A stretch of DNA of 64,000 nt from Buchnera aphidicola (Aphis aurantii) (lineage in GTDB: Bacteria; Pseudomonadota; Gammaproteobacteria; Enterobacterales; Enterobacteriaceae): positions 496,001 to 560,000 of the forward strand of contig NZ_CP135021.1 in assembly GCF_039388985.1 (NCBI RefSeq). The letters run 5' to 3'. Of the stretch, positions 46,578 through 59,935 are shown in pieces. Position numbers and translations under genes: made by a program. The number at the start of each line of letters is the position of its first letter. Positions within the stretch are counted from its first letter, which is position 1. The notes below the pieces were generated by a model. The model was given only the letters and a program-made list of their open reading frames with translations, did no database searches and was not told the origin of the DNA.

Positions 46578-46943
46578 TTAAAACTTCAATCCAAAATTTC
46601 GAGCAGAATCTGCTAATACTTTTATACGACCATGATATTTAAAACCAGAACGATCAAATGAAACGTTAGAAATTTTTTTTAACAAAGCTCTCTTAGCAAT
46701 AATTTCACCAATTATTTCTGAAGCTTTTTTATTACCAGTATATGTTAAACGAGATTTAATTTGATTTTCTAGAGTTGATGCGCAAACTAAAACTTTTGAT
46801 TCAGAAGAAATTATTTGAGCATATATATGACGAGAAGTTCGATGTACAACTAAACGAGTAACTCCTAACGCTTTCATCTGGCAACGTGATTTCTTTAATC
46901 GACGCATTCGAGAATTCATTTTAGAATTTTTAGAAATAATCAT
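46578..46943 (-). CDS. rplR: 50S ribosomal protein L18
   Basis: 5S rRNA-binding protein, 121 aa from this ATG (117 in E. coli). [24 protein letters not shown] and [12 protein letters not shown] are landmarks. A second ATG at 46919 would give 113 aa; neither start has a strong Shine-Dalgarno, so the N-terminal eight residues are uncertain. It begins one base after the rplF stop. Confidence 0.95.
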   Translation of the reverse strand: MIISKNSKMNSRMRRLKKSRCQMKALGVTRLVVHRTSRHIYAQIISSESKVLVCASTLENQIKSRLTYTGNKKASEIIGEIIAKRALLKKISNVSFDRSGFKYHGRIKVLADSARNFGLKF

Positions 46944-46944
46944 T

Positions 46945-47481
46945 TTACTTTTTTTTAGCCTCTTTTACACGCACATTCTCATCTGAATATCGAATACCTT
47001 TTCCTTTATAAGGTTCAGGTTTTCGATAAGATCTTAAATTAGCTGCCACCTGACCAACTAACTGTTTATCTACTCCTTTAATAACAATCTCTGTAGGCGA
47101 CAAATGTTCTACTTCAATATTGGAAGGTAGAGGATATAAAATAGGATGAGAATACCCTAAAGACATATTAATCATATTATTTTTCGTTATTGAAACACGA
47201 TAACCTACCCCAGAAAACTGCAATTTTTTACTAAACTGTTCTGAAACTCCTTTAATCATTGAAAAAACAAGAGCTCTTGATGTACCAGCTTGCGCCCAAC
47301 CATCAGAAAAACCTAAACGCGCTGAAAAAATAATTGTATCTTTTGAACATTTCACTTCAACAGAATGATGAATAATACGTTGAAGATGACCATATTTTCC
47401 TTGAATAGATATTAATTGAGAATCCAATTCAACTTTAATATCTTTAGGGATAGAAATTGGACGTTTAGCAATACGAGACAT
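46945..47481 (-). CDS. rplF: 50S ribosomal protein L6
   Basis: 178 aa (177 in E. coli). MSRIAKRPI start, GVGYRV, LGYSHPI and [13 protein letters not shown] near the C-terminus are conserved. Standard spc operon position between rpsH and rplR. Confidence 0.98.
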   Translation of the reverse strand: MSRIAKRPISIPKDIKVELDSQLISIQGKYGHLQRIIHHSVEVKCSKDTIIFSARLGFSDGWAQAGTSRALVFSMIKGVSEQFSKKLQFSGVGYRVSITKNNMINMSLGYSHPILYPLPSNIEVEHLSPTEIVIKGVDKQLVGQVAANLRSYRKPEPYKGKGIRYSDENVRVKEAKKK

Positions 47482-47491
47482 TTGCTCTCCT

Positions 47492-47884
47492 TTAAGCTAC
47501 ATAACATATAATTTCGCCACCAAGACCAAGTTTTCGAGCCATATGATCTGTCATTATGCCTTGAGAAGTAGAAATTACTGCAATTCCTAAACCAGCCATA
47601 ACTTTTGGTAAATCATTCTTTTTTTTATATATTCTTAAACTTGGACGACTTACCCGATGAATTTTTTCTATTACAGATTTTCCTTTAAAATATTTCAAAA
47701 TTACTTCTAGTTCTAATTTATTTGTACCTTGTAGATTATAATTATTAATATAACCTTCTTTTTTTAATAATTTTATTATAGAATATTTTAATTTCGAAGC
47801 AGGTATTTTAACAGAATATTTATTAGCTGACTGACCATTTCTAATACGTGTCAACATATCAGCTACCGGATCTTGCATGCTCAT
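47492..47884 (-). CDS. rpsH: 30S ribosomal protein S8
   Basis: Central 16S-binding protein and the translational regulator of the spc operon in E. coli. From ATG 47884 it is 130 aa, as in E. coli, beginning [11 protein letters not shown] with GGAG just upstream. The frame extends to 47908 but would overlap rps[13 protein letters not shown] and [11 protein letters not shown] are present. Confidence 0.97.
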   Translation of the reverse strand: MSMQDPVADMLTRIRNGQSANKYSVKIPASKLKYSIIKLLKKEGYINNYNLQGTNKLELEVILKYFKGKSVIEKIHRVSRPSLRIYKKKNDLPKVMAGLGIAVISTSQGIMTDHMARKLGLGGEIICYVA

Positions 47885-47901
47885 TTTAAACTCCCAAAAA
47901 A

Positions 47902-48207
47902 TTACCAACTGGCTTTTTTTAAACCAGGAATTTCACCTTTCATAGCCGCCTCTCTAACTTTAATACGACTCAGACCAAATTTTCGTAAAAAAGCATGCGG
48001 ACGACCTGTTTGACGACATCTATTTCTTTGTCGAGATGGACTTGAATCTCGCGGAAAAACTTGTAATTTAAGAACAGCATTCCAACGTTCTTCTTCTGAA
48101 AGTTGAATATTATTAATAATATTTTTAAGTGTCATACGTTGAGTATAAAATTTATTAGCTAATTTTATACGTTTCACTTCACGCGCTTTTATTGATTGTT
48201 TAGCCAT
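47902..48207 (-). CDS. rpsN: 30S ribosomal protein S14
   Basis: 101 aa, equal to E. coli and of the zinc-free long type. [13 protein letters not shown] start and the [21 protein letters not shown] block are conserved. Located between rplE and rpsH. Confidence 0.98.
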   Translation of the reverse strand: MAKQSIKAREVKRIKLANKFYTQRMTLKNIINNIQLSEEERWNAVLKLQVFPRDSSPSRQRNRCRQTGRPHAFLRKFGLSRIKVREAAMKGEIPGLKKASW

Positions 48208-48236
48208 TAAATTGCCTTAAATTATAATAATTTATA

Positions 48237-48776
48237 TTATTTACGGAAAGGAAAATTAAATGCAGATAATAACAAATGACCTTCATGATTTGATTTTGCA
48301 GTGGTAGTAATAGTTACATCTAATCCACGAACACGATCAATTTTATCATAATCAATTTCAGGAAAAATAATTTGTTCTCGTATCCCTAAACTATAATTTC
48401 CTTGACCATCAAAAGAACTAATTGACAAACCTCTAAAATCTCTAATACGAGGAATTGCTATAGTAATAAGACGCTCAAAAAAATCCCATTTTCTTTTACC
48501 ACGCAATGTTACTTTACAACCGATAGGATAACCTTTTCTAATTTTAAAACCAGCTACAGATTTTCTTGCTTTAGTAATTATTGGTTTCTGACCGGATATT
48601 GCAGTTAAATCTAAAATAGCATTATCTAAAACTTTTTTATCAGCAGCTGCAGATCCAACTCCCATATTTAAAACAATTTTATCAATTCGTGGCACTTGCA
48701 TAATAGAATTGTAATTTAATTTTATCATAAGTTTTTTAACTACTTTTGTTATATAATAACTATGTAATTTTGCCAT
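48237..48776 (-). CDS. rplE: 50S ribosomal protein L5
   Basis: 5S rRNA-binding protein, 179 aa as in E. coli. [37 protein letters not shown] and the C-terminal [12 protein letters not shown] are family blocks. Confidence 0.98.
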   Translation of the reverse strand: MAKLHSYYITKVVKKLMIKLNYNSIMQVPRIDKIVLNMGVGSAAADKKVLDNAILDLTAISGQKPIITKARKSVAGFKIRKGYPIGCKVTLRGKRKWDFFERLITIAIPRIRDFRGLSISSFDGQGNYSLGIREQIIFPEIDYDKIDRVRGLDVTITTTAKSNHEGHLLLSAFNFPFRK

Positions 48777-48802
48777 TAATCACTCCAAAAAAAATATCAT
48801 AA

Positions 48803-49120
48803 TTATTTTTTAATCGTTTTACCATTAGACTTGAAAAAACGTACTTTCTTTCCTTCTTCGAATCTAAAACCAACACGATCTGACTTTTGAGATTCTGGAT
48901 TTAAAATAGCAACATTGGAAATATGAATAGGCGCTTCTTTTTCAAGAATACCACCATTTTTATTTTGAGAAGGCACGGGCTTCTGATGTTTTTTAACTAA
49001 ATTTAAACCTTGAATAATTACTTTATTAGAAGATAAAATACTTTTAATAAAACCTTTTTTCCCTTTTTCTTTGCCCGTTAAGATAACTACTTCATCATTT
49101 TGACGTAATTTTAATGCCAT
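48803..49120 (-). CDS. rplX: 50S ribosomal protein L24
   Basis: Assembly initiator protein, 105 aa (104). The KOW motif region [15 protein letters not shown] near the N-terminus and [15 protein letters not shown] identify it. It follows rplN in the spc operon. Confidence 0.97.
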   Translation of the reverse strand: MALKLRQNDEVVILTGKEKGKKGFIKSILSSNKVIIQGLNLVKKHQKPVPSQNKNGGILEKEAPIHISNVAILNPESQKSDRVGFRFEEGKKVRFFKSNGKTIKK

Positions 49121-49141
49121 TTTATATTCCTTTAATTTTTA

Positions 49142-49510
49142 TTATAAAACTTCAGGAGCTAATGAAATAATTTTCATAAATTTTTCGTTTCTTAATTCAC
49201 GAGTTACAGGACCAAAAATTCTCGTTCCTATAGGTTGTTCATTATTGTTTAAAATAACACAAGCATTACTATCAAAACGAATACTGGATCCATCAGATCT
49301 TCTTACTCCTTTTTTTGTTCTAACAACTACCGCTTTCAATACTTCTCCTTTTTTTACTTTTCCTCTAGGTATTGCTTCCTTTACAGTAATTTTGATTATA
49401 TCACCAATCCTAGCATAACGACGACGCGAACCGCCTAATACTTTAATGCACATTGCTGCACGAGCCCCGGAATTATCAGCTACATTTAAAATAGTTTGCT
49501 CTTGAATCAT
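49142..49510 (-). CDS. rplN: 50S ribosomal protein L14
   Basis: First gene of the spc operon. From ATG 49510 it is 122 aa, beginning [17 protein letters not shown], which matches the family; the longer frame to 49525 adds five unmatched residues. GGAACAA precedes the [25 protein letters not shown] and [13 protein letters not shown] are conserved. Confidence 0.97.
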   Translation of the reverse strand: MIQEQTILNVADNSGARAAMCIKVLGGSRRRYARIGDIIKITVKEAIPRGKVKKGEVLKAVVVRTKKGVRRSDGSSIRFDSNACVILNNNEQPIGTRIFGPVTRELRNEKFMKIISLAPEVL

Positions 49511-49525
49511 ATTTGATTGTTCCAA

Positions 49526-49609
49526 ATAAAATTATTATATACTATAAAACTATTGATTTTTTAGTAGAAAACATGAGCAGACCTAGGTTTGATCATGTTT
49601 TAACATGTT
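49526..49609 (-). promoter_or_regulatory. S10/spc operon junction: hairpin and candidate -10 element
   Basis: An 84 bp gap between rpsQ and rplN, much wider than its neighbours, coincides with the E. coli S10/spc operon boundary. Reading leftward it contains an inverted repeat (CATGTTTT at 49594-49601 with AAAACATG at 49568-49575) and then a perfect TATAAT at 49534-49539. No good -35 sequence is apparent, and chance TATAAT matches are common here. Confidence 0.4.
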
Positions 49610-49861
49610 TTAAAAAATATTTTTTTCAATAATTCGAACTAAAACCCAAGATTTGGTTTTTGAGATTGGTCTAGATTCTCGAATTTCTATTAAATCACCT
49701 ATAGAACATTCATTGTTTTCATCGTGAATATGAAATTTTGTAGTTTTTTTTACAAATTTCTTATAAATTTCATGTTTTACAAAGCGCTCAATTGAAACAA
49801 CAGCTGATTTTTGCATTTTATTGCTAATAACACGACCTTGTAAAGTGCGAATTTTTTCCAT
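49610..49861 (-). CDS. rpsQ: 30S ribosomal protein S17
   Basis: 83 aa (84). [18 protein letters not shown] start and the [20 protein letters not shown] block are typical. Its ATG shares one base with the rpmC stop (TAATG). Last gene of the S10 operon. Confidence 0.97.
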   Translation of the reverse strand: MEKIRTLQGRVISNKMQKSAVVSIERFVKHEIYKKFVKKTTKFHIHDENNECSIGDLIEIRESRPISKTKSWVLVRIIEKNIF

Positions 49862-50058
49862 TATTTGATACGCTCCTTTTCTGTTAATATCGTTTTTACT
49901 TGTGCAATATTGCGCCTCACTTTTCTCAACAAATGTGATTGTTTTAATTTTCCAGATACAGATTGCATACGCAAATTAAATTGCTCTCTTAATAATTGTA
50001 AAAGCTCTATATTAAGATCTTGATAATTTTTTTTTCGAAATTTACATAATTCCTTCAT
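49861..50058 (-). CDS. rpmC: 50S ribosomal protein L29
   Basis: 65 aa (63); located at the tunnel exit where trigger factor and SRP bind. The helical [12 protein letters not shown] segment and the [14 protein letters not shown] end match the family. It is joined by TAATG overlaps to rplP before it and rpsQ after it. Confidence 0.96.
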   Translation of the reverse strand: MKELCKFRKKNYQDLNIELLQLLREQFNLRMQSVSGKLKQSHLLRKVRRNIAQVKTILTEKERIK

Positions 50059-50468
50059 TACATCACCATTTTAGTTACAAAAGTAGTTTTAATGGGTAAT
50101 TTTGATGCTGCTAATTTAAATGCTTTTCGAGACTCTTCTTCAGACACTCCATCTATTTCATAAAGAATTTTACCAGGTTGAACTAAAGCAACCCAATATT
50201 CAACATTTCCCTTACCTTTACCCATTCTAACTTCTAATGGTTTTTGAGTAATAGGTTTATCAGGAAAAATACGTATCCAAATTTTTCCTTGTCTTTTAAT
50301 AAAACGTGTTATAGCTCTCCGTGCAGATTCAATTTGTCTTGCTGTTAAACGTCCGCGATCAATAGCTTTTAACCCAAAAATACCAAAGTCGACATTAGTA
50401 CCAAGAGCAAGCCCTCGATTTCGACCTTTGTGCATTTTGCGAAATTTAGTTCGTTTTGGTTGCAACAT
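50058..50468 (-). CDS. rplP: 50S ribosomal protein L16
   Basis: 136 aa as in E. coli; organises the tRNA binding region near the peptidyl-transferase centre. [19 protein letters not shown] start and [19 protein letters not shown] are diagnostic. Confidence 0.98.
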   Translation of the reverse strand: MLQPKRTKFRKMHKGRNRGLALGTNVDFGIFGLKAIDRGRLTARQIESARRAITRFIKRQGKIWIRIFPDKPITQKPLEVRMGKGKGNVEYWVALVQPGKILYEIDGVSEEESRKAFKLAASKLPIKTTFVTKMVM

Positions 50469-50480
50469 GAGCAGATTCTC

Positions 50481-51185
50481 CTACTTTCGATTTTTACGAT
50501 GTTGCTTTTTAGATTGCATAGATGGTTTTTTTTCTAATTGTTCAATAGCAGACATTCCACCTAATATTTCACCTTTAAAAATCCAAACTTTTACACCGAT
50601 TACACCATATGTTGTATGAGCTTCTGCAACACTATAGTCAATGTTTGCGCGAAGAGTATGTAATGGCACCCTTCCTTCTCTATACCATTCTCTTCGAGCT
50701 ATTTCAGCACCACCTAGTCTACCACTTACTTCCACCTTAATTCCTTTTGCTCCTTGTCTCATAGCGTTTTGAACAGATCTTTTCATAGCTCTTCGAAACA
50801 TAACTCTTCGTTCTAATTGCGAAGTAATACTGTCTGAAACAAGTTTTGCATCTAATTCAGGTTTTCTAACTTCAGAAATATTTATTTGAGCTGGAACACC
50901 AGTTATCTTGGCAATAATAACTCTTAATTTTTCAACATCTTCACCCTTTTTTCCTATCACAATACCAGGCCTAGCAGTATGAATAGTAACACGAATACTT
51001 TTAGCAGGTCTTTCGATAATAATACGAGAAACTGACGCTTTAACAAGCTCTTTCATTAAAAATTGACGAACTTTATAATCACTATCTAAATGATCTGCAA
51101 AATCTTTAGTATTTGAAAACCACACTGAATTCCATTTTTTAATTATACCCAATCGCATGCCATTAGGATGGACTTTTTGACCCAT
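50481..51185 (-). CDS. rpsC: 30S ribosomal protein S3
   Basis: 234 aa (233); lines the mRNA entry channel. [14 protein letters not shown] start, the KH domain loop [13 protein letters not shown] and [23 protein letters not shown] are conserved. Confidence 0.98.
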   Translation of the reverse strand: MGQKVHPNGMRLGIIKKWNSVWFSNTKDFADHLDSDYKVRQFLMKELVKASVSRIIIERPAKSIRVTIHTARPGIVIGKKGEDVEKLRVIIAKITGVPAQINISEVRKPELDAKLVSDSITSQLERRVMFRRAMKRSVQNAMRQGAKGIKVEVSGRLGGAEIARREWYREGRVPLHTLRANIDYSVAEAHTTYGVIGVKVWIFKGEILGGMSAIEQLEKKPSMQSKKQHRKNRK

Positions 51186-51204
51186 TACTTATTTCTCCAA
51201 AACA

Positions 51205-51537
51205 TTAACAATCAGAAACAATGACAGTAATATGACTAGTACGTTTTAAAATACGATCCGCCCGACCTTTAGCACGAGGCATCATCCTTTTCATTGTAGA
51301 ACCTTCATCTACAAATATATTTTTAACTTTTAATTGATCAATATCAATGCCATTATTATGCTCTGCATTTGCTATGGCTGATTCTAGTACTTTTTTTACT
51401 AAAACCGCTGCTTTCTTATTATTAAAATTTAATATATTTAATGCTTGAGGTACTTTTTTACCACGAATTAAATCTGCTATTAAACGAATTTTTTGAGCAG
51501 AAGATCGAGCTTTACGATATTGAGCTAAAGTTTCCAT
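51205..51537 (-). CDS. rplV: 50S ribosomal protein L22
   Basis: 110 aa as in E. coli; its extended loop lines the exit tunnel. [19 protein letters not shown] start and the C-terminal [17 protein letters not shown] match. Confidence 0.98.
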   Translation of the reverse strand: METLAQYRKARSSAQKIRLIADLIRGKKVPQALNILNFNNKKAAVLVKKVLESAIANAEHNNGIDIDQLKVKNIFVDEGSTMKRMMPRAKGRADRILKRTSHITVIVSDC

Positions 51538-51552
51538 TTATCCCTCTTAATT

Positions 51553-51831
51553 CTAACGTTTTTTTACTTTTTTATCTGCAGTATGTCCTCTATAGGTACG
51601 AGTAAGAGAAAATTCACCTAATTTATGTCCAACCATTTCTTCAGTAATAAAAATTGGAATATGATTCCGACCATTATGGACAGATATTGTTAAACCAACC
51701 ATATTTGGAAATACTGTAGAACGTCTAGACCAAGTTTTTAAAGGTTTTTTATCATTTAATTTTACTGCTTTTTCTACTTTTTTTAATAAGCTAACATCAA
51801 TAAAAGGGCCTTTTTTCAAGGAACGTGGCAT
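51553..51831 (-). CDS. rpsS: 30S ribosomal protein S19
   Basis: 92 aa as in E. coli. [12 protein letters not shown] start, [16 protein letters not shown], and [16 protein letters not shown] are invariant family blocks. Confidence 0.98.
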   Translation of the reverse strand: MPRSLKKGPFIDVSLLKKVEKAVKLNDKKPLKTWSRRSTVFPNMVGLTISVHNGRNHIPIFITEEMVGHKLGEFSLTRTYRGHTADKKVKKR

Positions 51832-51848
51832 AAAATGATTCTCTAAAG

Positions 51849-52670
51849 TTATTTATGACGATGACGTAAAATAAATTGTTCAGTGCGTTTATTTCTCCGA
51901 GTTTTTTTTCCTTTTGTTTGAACACCCCAAGGAGTGACTGGATGTTTTCCGAAATTTCGTCCTTCACCACCTCCATGAGGATGATCTACCGGGTTCATAG
52001 CAGTACCTCGTACTGTTGGGCGAATTCCAAACCATCGTGAAGCACCAGCTTTACCTAAAACTTTTAACATATGCTCTGCATTTCCTACTTCGCCTATTGT
52101 CCCTCTACAATTAGATGCAATTTTTCTCATTTCACCAGATCGTAATCTTAAAGTTGCATAATCTTTATCACGTGCTACTAATTGAACGTAACTTCCTGCA
52201 GATCTGGAAATTTGACCTCCTTTTCCTGGTTTCATTTCTACATTGTGAATAAAAGAACCAATAGGAATATTTTTAATTGGCAAAGTATTTCCTGTTTTAA
52301 TAGGCACATTTACTCCTGATGTAATTGTATCACCTATTTTTAAACCTTTAGGAGCTAAAATGTAACTTCTTGTTCCATCTTTATATAATATTAAAGCAAT
52401 ATTAGAAGAGCGATTAGGATCGTATTCAAATCTTTCTATTATAGCGTCTATATTATCTTTATTTCTTTTAAAATCTATAATACGATATGCTCTTTTATGC
52501 CCCCCTCCAATGTGTCGAGTTGTAATTCTTCCGTTATTATTACGACCTCCAGTTTTACTTTTTTTGGTAATAAGTGAAGAATATGGGTTGCCTTTATATA
52601 ATTCTTTATTGACAACTTTAATTACATGACGTCGACCTGGGGATGTTGGCTTACATTTAACAATTGCCAT
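51849..52670 (-). CDS. rplB: 50S ribosomal protein L2
   Basis: 273 aa as in E. coli; needed for subunit association and peptide transfer. [31 protein letters not shown] and the critical His in [14 protein letters not shown] are all present. Confidence 0.98.
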   Translation of the reverse strand: MAIVKCKPTSPGRRHVIKVVNKELYKGNPYSSLITKKSKTGGRNNNGRITTRHIGGGHKRAYRIIDFKRNKDNIDAIIERFEYDPNRSSNIALILYKDGTRSYILAPKGLKIGDTITSGVNVPIKTGNTLPIKNIPIGSFIHNVEMKPGKGGQISRSAGSYVQLVARDKDYATLRLRSGEMRKIASNCRGTIGEVGNAEHMLKVLGKAGASRWFGIRPTVRGTAMNPVDHPHGGGEGRNFGKHPVTPWGVQTKGKKTRRNKRTEQFILRHRHK

Positions 52671-52684
52671 TTTTTATCCTCTGA

Positions 52685-52987
52685 CTACTCTACATTACTC
52701 ATAAAATCTAAATTTTGACCTTTTTTTACTTTAATATACGCCTTTTTCCAATTACTTCGAACAACAATACGATTAGATTGACGCTTTTTTTTTCCTTGGA
52801 TACATACCGTTTTTACACTTTTCACTTGTATATTAAATAACTTTTGTACAGCAGATTTAATTTCATATTTAGTAGAGTTTTTTAAAACTTTTAACACAAC
52901 AGTATTAAACTTTTCCATTAATATAGATGATTTTTCAGATATATGCGGAGAGAGTAATATTTTTAATAAACGCTCTTCAGAAATCAT
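52685..52987 (-). CDS. rplW: 50S ribosomal protein L23
   Basis: 100 aa as in E. coli; docking site of trigger factor at the tunnel exit. [16 protein letters not shown] and [16 protein letters not shown] are typical. It overlaps rplD by 4 bp. Confidence 0.97.
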   Translation of the reverse strand: MISEERLLKILLSPHISEKSSILMEKFNTVVLKVLKNSTKYEIKSAVQKLFNIQVKSVKTVCIQGKKKRQSNRIVVRSNWKKAYIKVKKGQNLDFMSNVE

Positions 52988-53589
52988 GAAAGTATTTCCT
53001 CTATTTTTTTTAACGCTTCAACAGTAACTAAGACGTAGTTAAAAGAAATCAAACTCACTGGATCTATAGAATATACATCTTTTACATCCACTGAATATAA
53101 ATTTCGAGAAGCGAGAATTAAATTTTTATCTAATTTATTAGTTATAATAAAAACATTGCTTAAATTTATTTCTTTTAATTTATCAACTAATAATTTTGTT
53201 CTCGGTGATGTTAATGAAAAATTTTTAAAAATAATTAATCTTTTTTGACGTATTAATTCTGAAAAAATACTTTTTAATGCACCGCGATACATTTTTTTAT
53301 TAATTTTTTGAGAATGTGCTTGAGGTTTTGCAGCAAATGTAACTCCTCCTGAACGCCAAATCGGACTTCTGAAAGAACCTGCGCGAGCACGTCCAGTTCC
53401 TTTTTGTCGCCACGGTTTTCTACCTGAACCAGAAACATCAGCACGACTTTTTTGTGCTCTCGTACCTTGACGAGTAGACGCTGAATAAGCAACAACCACT
53501 TGATGAATTAGAGCTTCATTAAAATCTCGGGCAAAAATGATTTCAGAAACACTAAGAAGGTTTTGCACGTCTTTAACTACTAATTCCAT
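52984..53589 (-). CDS. rplD: 50S ribosomal protein L4
   Basis: From ATG 53589 it is 201 aa, equal to E. coli, starting MELVVKDVQ with AAGGAAT upstream; the frame to 53610 would overlap rplC. In E. coli L4 also represses its own operon. [19 protein letters not shown] and [19 protein letters not shown] are conserved. Confidence 0.97.
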   Translation of the reverse strand: MELVVKDVQNLLSVSEIIFARDFNEALIHQVVVAYSASTRQGTRAQKSRADVSGSGRKPWRQKGTGRARAGSFRSPIWRSGGVTFAAKPQAHSQKINKKMYRGALKSIFSELIRQKRLIIFKNFSLTSPRTKLLVDKLKEINLSNVFIITNKLDKNLILASRNLYSVDVKDVYSIDPVSLISFNYVLVTVEALKKIEEILS

Positions 53590-53606
53590 GCTTAATTCCT
53601 TATTCC

Positions 53607-54236
53607 TCAAATCTTAATAGCTGGTTTAACAATAAGATCACTACCTGTAGGTCCTGGAACCGCACCTTTTACTAACAGTAGATTACGATTTTCATCAATT
53701 CGTATTATATTTAAATTTTGCACTGTAACACGTTTATTCCCTAATTGTCCTGCCATTTTTTTTCCCTTGAACACTCTACCAGGCGTTTGATTTTGACCAA
53801 TAGACCCTGGAGCTCTATGAGATAACGAATTTCCATGTGTTGCATCTTGAGTACGAAAGTTCCAACGTTTGACAGTTCCAGAAAAACCTTTTCCTTTAGA
53901 AGTACCTGTGATATCTACTTTTTTAACATTATTAAAAATATTAACTTTAATAATTTGTCCTAATTTAAAATGTTCATTTGAATTTATTTTAAACTCCCAT
54001 AGACCACGACCAGGAATTACACCTGCTTTTAAAAAATGACCTGATTGTGGTTTTTTAAGTTTATTTAATTTTTTTATACCTGTTGTAGTTTGAATGGCAA
54101 AATATCCATCATTTTTTATATTTTTTATCTGCGTGATTCGATTTTCTTGAAACTCAATTACAGTAACTGGAATTGAGTATCCTTCCTTGGTAAAAATTCG
54201 AGTCATACCAAGTTTTTTTCCAATTAAACCAATCAT
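53607..54236 (-). CDS. rplC: 50S ribosomal protein L3
   Basis: 209 aa as in E. coli; an early assembly protein. [15 protein letters not shown] start, the SKGKGF-GTVKRW-F block with [16 protein letters not shown], and [14 protein letters not shown] identify it. Confidence 0.98.
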   Translation of the reverse strand: MIGLIGKKLGMTRIFTKEGYSIPVTVIEFQENRITQIKNIKNDGYFAIQTTTGIKKLNKLKKPQSGHFLKAGVIPGRGLWEFKINSNEHFKLGQIIKVNIFNNVKKVDITGTSKGKGFSGTVKRWNFRTQDATHGNSLSHRAPGSIGQNQTPGRVFKGKKMAGQLGNKRVTVQNLNIIRIDENRNLLLVKGAVPGPTGSDLIVKPAIKI

Positions 54237-54259
54237 GTTAAAAACCTTATTCTATCTGA

Positions 54260-54753
<494 letters not shown>

Positions 54754-54782
54754 AAGAAAAGAGCATTGTATACTCTTTTCTT
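54754..54782 (-). terminator. Terminator after tuf
   Basis: Perfect 10 bp inverted repeat AAGAAAAGAG / CTCTTTTCTT with a 9-base loop, 44 bp after the tuf stop. In the minus-strand direction it is followed by T-rich sequence, including a run of nine T about 20 bases on. It separates the str operon from the S10 operon. Confidence 0.7.
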
Positions 54783-54825
54783 AATAAAATCAACTAAGTA
54801 CAGTATAAATGTTAAAATGTTAATA

Positions 54826-56034
<1,209 letters not shown>

Positions 56035-56057
56035 TCATCGAAATGTTTTAAGTATAA

Positions 56058-58163
56058 TTAATTATTTTTTTGAATAATTAATTCAGAAATACTAGATGGT
56101 GCTTCTACATATTTTAAAAATTCCATACAATAAGAAGCTCTACCTTGTGTTTGAGATCGCAAGTCAGTTGCATAACCAAACATTTCAGATAAAGGTACGC
56201 AAGCATTAATAATTTTCCCTATAGATAAATCTTTCATACCTTCAATAATACCTCTACGACGATTTAAATCACCAATTACATCACCCATATATTCATCCGG
56301 TGTTTCTACTTCCACTTTCATAATAGGTTCTAATAGAATAGGTTTAGCTTGCTTAAATCCATTTTTAAATGCTAAAGAAGCAGCAATCTTAAATGCTAGC
56401 TCTGAAGAATCCACATCATGATATGATCCAAAATACAGTCGAACTCCTATATCTACAACGGGATAACCTGCTAAAGGACCGTATTTTAATTGCTCTTGAA
56501 TACCTTTATCAATTGCTGAAATATATTCGTTAGGTATTACCCCGCCTTTAATGTCATTAATAAAAGAATATCCTAAACCTCCTGGTTCTAATGGAAATAA
56601 TTCTATAACAACATGACCATATTGACCCCTACCACCTGATTGCTTAATATGTTTTCCTTCAATATCAGTAACTTTATTTAAGATTGTTTCTCGATATGCT
56701 ACTTGTGGTTTACCAATATTAGCATCTACACTAAATTCTCGCTTCATTCGGTCAACAATAATCTCTAAATGAAGTTCACCCATGCCAGAAATAATCGTTT
56801 GATTCGATTCTTGGTCAGTATAAACTCTAAAAGAAGGATCTTCTTTAGCTAGTCTACTTAACGCTAAACCCATTTTTTCTTGATCAGCTTTTGTTTTAGG
56901 TTCAACTGAAATTGATATCACTGGTTCCGGAAAATCCATACGTTCTAATATAATAGGATTATTCAAATCACAGAGCGTATCGCCAGTAGTTACATCTTTT
57001 AAACCAATAGCTGCTGCTATATCACCTGCGTATACTTCTTTTATTTCTTCTCTTTTATTTGCATGCATTTGAACAATTCTACCAAATCTTTCACGTTGAG
57101 ATTTAACAGAATTAAAAACAGTATCTCCTGATTTGACTATTCCAGAATATACTCTAAAAAACGTTAAATTCCCTACAAATGGATCATTAGCAATTTTGAA
57201 TGCTAAAGCTGAAAATGGAGCATGATCATCTGACAACCTAATAGCTGGAAGATTTGTTTCGTCATTTGAAATACCTTTGATATCTTGAATATCGTTAGGA
57301 GCAGGCAAATATTCAACTATTGCATCTAATAATGCCTGTACTCCTTTATTTTTAAAAGCAGAACCACAAGTGATCAGTGTAATTTCATTATTTAAAGAAC
57401 GTTTTCGTAATTCTAATTTTATTTCTCGTTCAGATAATTGTTCTCCATTCAAATATTTTTCCATAAGATTTTCATTAGATTCAACAGCTGATTCAATTAA
57501 ATTTTGATTCCATTTTTCAGATAATTCAAGCATTTCTTTTGGAATATCTTTATAAGTAAAAGTAATGCCTTGATCAAAATCTTGCCATTCAATTGCTTTC
57601 ATTTTAATTAAATCTATCACACCTTTAAAATGCTCTTCTGAACCAATTGGTAATTGCAGGGGAACAGGGTTTCCTCCCAATCGTGTTTTAATTTGTTTTA
57701 CAACTTTTAAAAAATTTGCACCCATACGATCCATTTTGTTGATAAAAGCTATACGAGGTACATTATACTTATTTGCCTGTCTCCAAACAGTTTCCGATTG
57801 AGGTTGAACACCACCTACTGCACAATACACCATGACCGCGCCATCTAAGACTCGCATGGAACGTTCTACTTCTATAGTAAAATCTACATGTCCAGGGGTA
57901 TCAATAATATTGATTCTATGAGATTCAAACTGTTTACCCATACCACTCCAAAAAGCAGTAGTAGCAGCAGATGTTATTGTAATTCCCCTTTCTTGCTCTT
58001 GAGCCATCCAGTCCATTGTTGCGGCTCCATCATGTACTTCACCAATTTTATGATTAATTCCAGTATAAAAAAGAATTCTTTCTGTGGTAGTGGTTTTACC
58101 TGCATCTATATGAGCACTAATTCCAATATTTCGATATCGAAAAATAGGTGTTGTACGAGACAT
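56058..58163 (-). CDS. fusA: Elongation factor G
   Basis: GTPase that drives translocation, 701 aa (704 in E. coli). [36 protein letters not shown], and the domain IV GGVIP and GGRGQYGHV blocks are present. Lies between rpsG and tuf as in E. coli. Confidence 0.98.
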   Translation of the reverse strand: MSRTTPIFRYRNIGISAHIDAGKTTTTERILFYTGINHKIGEVHDGAATMDWMAQEQERGITITSAATTAFWSGMGKQFESHRINIIDTPGHVDFTIEVERSMRVLDGAVMVYCAVGGVQPQSETVWRQANKYNVPRIAFINKMDRMGANFLKVVKQIKTRLGGNPVPLQLPIGSEEHFKGVIDLIKMKAIEWQDFDQGITFTYKDIPKEMLELSEKWNQNLIESAVESNENLMEKYLNGEQLSEREIKLELRKRSLNNEITLITCGSAFKNKGVQALLDAIVEYLPAPNDIQDIKGISNDETNLPAIRLSDDHAPFSALAFKIANDPFVGNLTFFRVYSGIVKSGDTVFNSVKSQRERFGRIVQMHANKREEIKEVYAGDIAAAIGLKDVTTGDTLCDLNNPIILERMDFPEPVISISVEPKTKADQEKMGLALSRLAKEDPSFRVYTDQESNQTIISGMGELHLEIIVDRMKREFSVDANIGKPQVAYRETILNKVTDIEGKHIKQSGGRGQYGHVVIELFPLEPGGLGYSFINDIKGGVIPNEYISAIDKGIQEQLKYGPLAGYPVVDIGVRLYFGSYHDVDSSELAFKIAASLAFKNGFKQAKPILLEPIMKVEVETPDEYMGDVIGDLNRRRGIIEGMKDLSIGKIINACVPLSEMFGYATDLRSQTQGRASYCMEFLKYVEAPSSISELIIQKNN

Positions 58164-58255
58164 AATAAATTTTACTTTTAGTTTTTTTTGAAAGTTATTA
58201 TTAAATAAAATTAAAATACTTGTTAAATATCAACTATAAAAATTATAAAAAATGA

Positions 58256-58726
58256 TTACCAACGATAATGGGCAAATGCTTTATTTGCTTCCGCCATTCG
58301 ATGTACTTCCTCTCTTTTTTTCACAGAAGCACCTTTATTATCTAGTGCATCAAACAATTCATTCGATAAACGCAAAGCCATAGACTTATCAGCTCTTTTA
58401 CGAGCTGAATCTATAATCCATCGCATAGCTAATGCATTTCGACGTATTGGGCGCACTTCAACAGGCACTTGATATGTTGATCCTCCGACTCGACGTGATT
58501 TAACTTCTACAGTTGGACGAACGTTTTCTAAAGCATTTTCAAAAGCTTCTAACTCTTTTTTTTCTGTTCGTTTTGATAAATTTTTAAGAGCAGTATAAAC
58601 AATTACTTCGGCAATAGATTTTTTACCATCTATCATTAAAATATTAATAAATTTCGCTAATAATTCTGAAGAAAATTTTGGATCTGGTAAAATTTTTCGA
58701 GCAGTGATAATACGACGACGAGGCAT
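58256..58726 (-). CDS. rpsG: 30S ribosomal protein S7
   Basis: Initiates head assembly and, in E. coli, regulates the str operon. From ATG 58726 (MPRRR) it is 156 aa, with a strong GGAGT ribosome site. The open frame runs to 58819 but that part overlaps rpsL and is not S7. [18 protein letters not shown] and [19 protein letters not shown] are conserved. The protein ends at RW, like E. coli B-type and many other S7 proteins. Confidence 0.97.
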   Translation of the reverse strand: MPRRRIITARKILPDPKFSSELLAKFINILMIDGKKSIAEVIVYTALKNLSKRTEKKELEAFENALENVRPTVEVKSRRVGGSTYQVPVEVRPIRRNALAMRWIIDSARKRADKSMALRLSNELFDALDNKGASVKKREEVHRMAEANKAFAHYRW

Positions 58727-58754
58727 AAACACTCCTGTTATCTTGTTTAAGCAA

Positions 58755-59129
58755 TTATACTTTTGTTTTTTTAACTCCATATTTAGATCGACCTTTCTTT
58801 CGATCTTTAACACCTGCACAATCTAAAGAACCTCTAATAACATGATATCTAACGCCTGGTAAATCCTTAACTCTTCCACCACGTATTAAAATAACAGAAT
58901 GTTCTTGTAGATTGTGACCTTCCCCACCTATATACGCTGTAACTTCGAAACCATTAGTTAACCTTACACGACAAACTTTACGTAATGCTGAGTTAGGTTT
59001 TTTAGGGGTAGTTGTATAAACCCGAGTACAAACTCCTCTTTTTTGGGGACTATTTGATAAAGCAGGAACATTTGTTTTGATTACCTTTCGTGAACGAGGT
59101 TTTCGGACCAATTGGTTAACTGTGGCCAT
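58755..59129 (-). CDS. rpsL: 30S ribosomal protein S12
   Basis: Decoding-centre protein, 124 aa as in E. coli. [12 protein letters not shown], the [17 protein letters not shown] block and [16 protein letters not shown], where streptomycin-resistance changes map, are standard. First gene of the str operon. The 119 bp upstream gap to tusB should hold the promoter. Confidence 0.98.
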   Translation of the reverse strand: MATVNQLVRKPRSRKVIKTNVPALSNSPQKRGVCTRVYTTTPKKPNSALRKVCRVRLTNGFEVTAYIGGEGHNLQEHSVILIRGGRVKDLPGVRYHVIRGSLDCAGVKDRKKGRSKYGVKKTKV

Positions 59130-59248
59130 GTAAGTTCCTATTATTTGTAATTAATTCTATGATTGATTTTAACATAATAAAAAATTGAGATTATATTATA
59201 ATGTAGAAGTTCAGGACTGGATGTATAAACTAAAATCACTAAGCACAC

Positions 59249-59536
59249 TTACCAAGTCATCTGTATTTTATTTTTAAGTGTTAATGAAACAAAATGCATA
59301 TAACTAATCAACATAAAATCACTAGAGATATTGTTAATAATTCCTCTAGCGTAAACATCTTCTTTGATAAGATACAAATTTGCCGAAGTAAACATTATAC
59401 TCTCTAAGAAAATATTATTAGTTAAAGCAATTAAAACACCATCTTGTAAAGCTAAAAAATCATCTTTTTTTTTCAATACACTTATAAGAAGAGATATGTT
59501 AGTTTTATAAGGAGATTGCATTAAAGTATGTAACAT
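59249..59536 (-). CDS. tusB: tRNA 2-thiolation sulfur relay protein TusB
   Basis: Part of the TusBCD hexamer that takes sulfur from TusA and passes it to TusE. 95 aa, equal to E. coli; [10 protein letters not shown] start, LALQDGVL, and YARG-I-NISSDF match. It lies directly upstream of rpsL as in E. coli. Confidence 0.94.
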   Translation of the reverse strand: MLHTLMQSPYKTNISLLISVLKKKDDFLALQDGVLIALTNNIFLESIMFTSANLYLIKEDVYARGIINNISSDFMLISYMHFVSLTLKNKIQMTW

Positions 59537-59548
59537 AAAAAATTTACC

Positions 59549-59908
59549 TTAAAAATTAATAATTGCATCATGATCCTCTAATTTTAAGCGCAAAAAATAT
59601 GGATTTAATATATGAACTTGTAATATAAACTTAGTATCAAAATTAAATCCCCTTTCAAGTAAAGATAATTTACAACAATAAAAATTTTTTATTTCATATA
59701 ATGATAATATAGAAAATAAAGAAGTATAATCACGAGTTAAAATCCTTTCTGGTTTATAACTTTTTAATAATTGAAAAATACCATCGCCAATAAAAAATAA
59801 AGTAATTTTTTTTAAAATAGAAGAAGTTGCTAAAACAGCATCTATTCCTTCTTTTCCGAACGTAGTACCATGTGGAGCATTACTAAAAACAAAAGCGATT
59901 TTTTTCAT
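59549..59908 (-). CDS. tusC: tRNA 2-thiolation sulfur relay protein TusC
   Basis: DsrF-like subunit of TusBCD, 119 aa as in E. coli. MKKIAFVFSNAPHGT and GKEGIDAVLATS near the N-terminus and FFIGDGIFQL are family features. It lies between tusD and tusB on the minus strand. Confidence 0.94.
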   Translation of the reverse strand: MKKIAFVFSNAPHGTTFGKEGIDAVLATSSILKKITLFFIGDGIFQLLKSYKPERILTRDYTSLFSILSLYEIKNFYCCKLSLLERGFNFDTKFILQVHILNPYFLRLKLEDHDAIINF

Positions 59909-59935
59909 AAGAACTAATATTTAAATTAAAATCAA

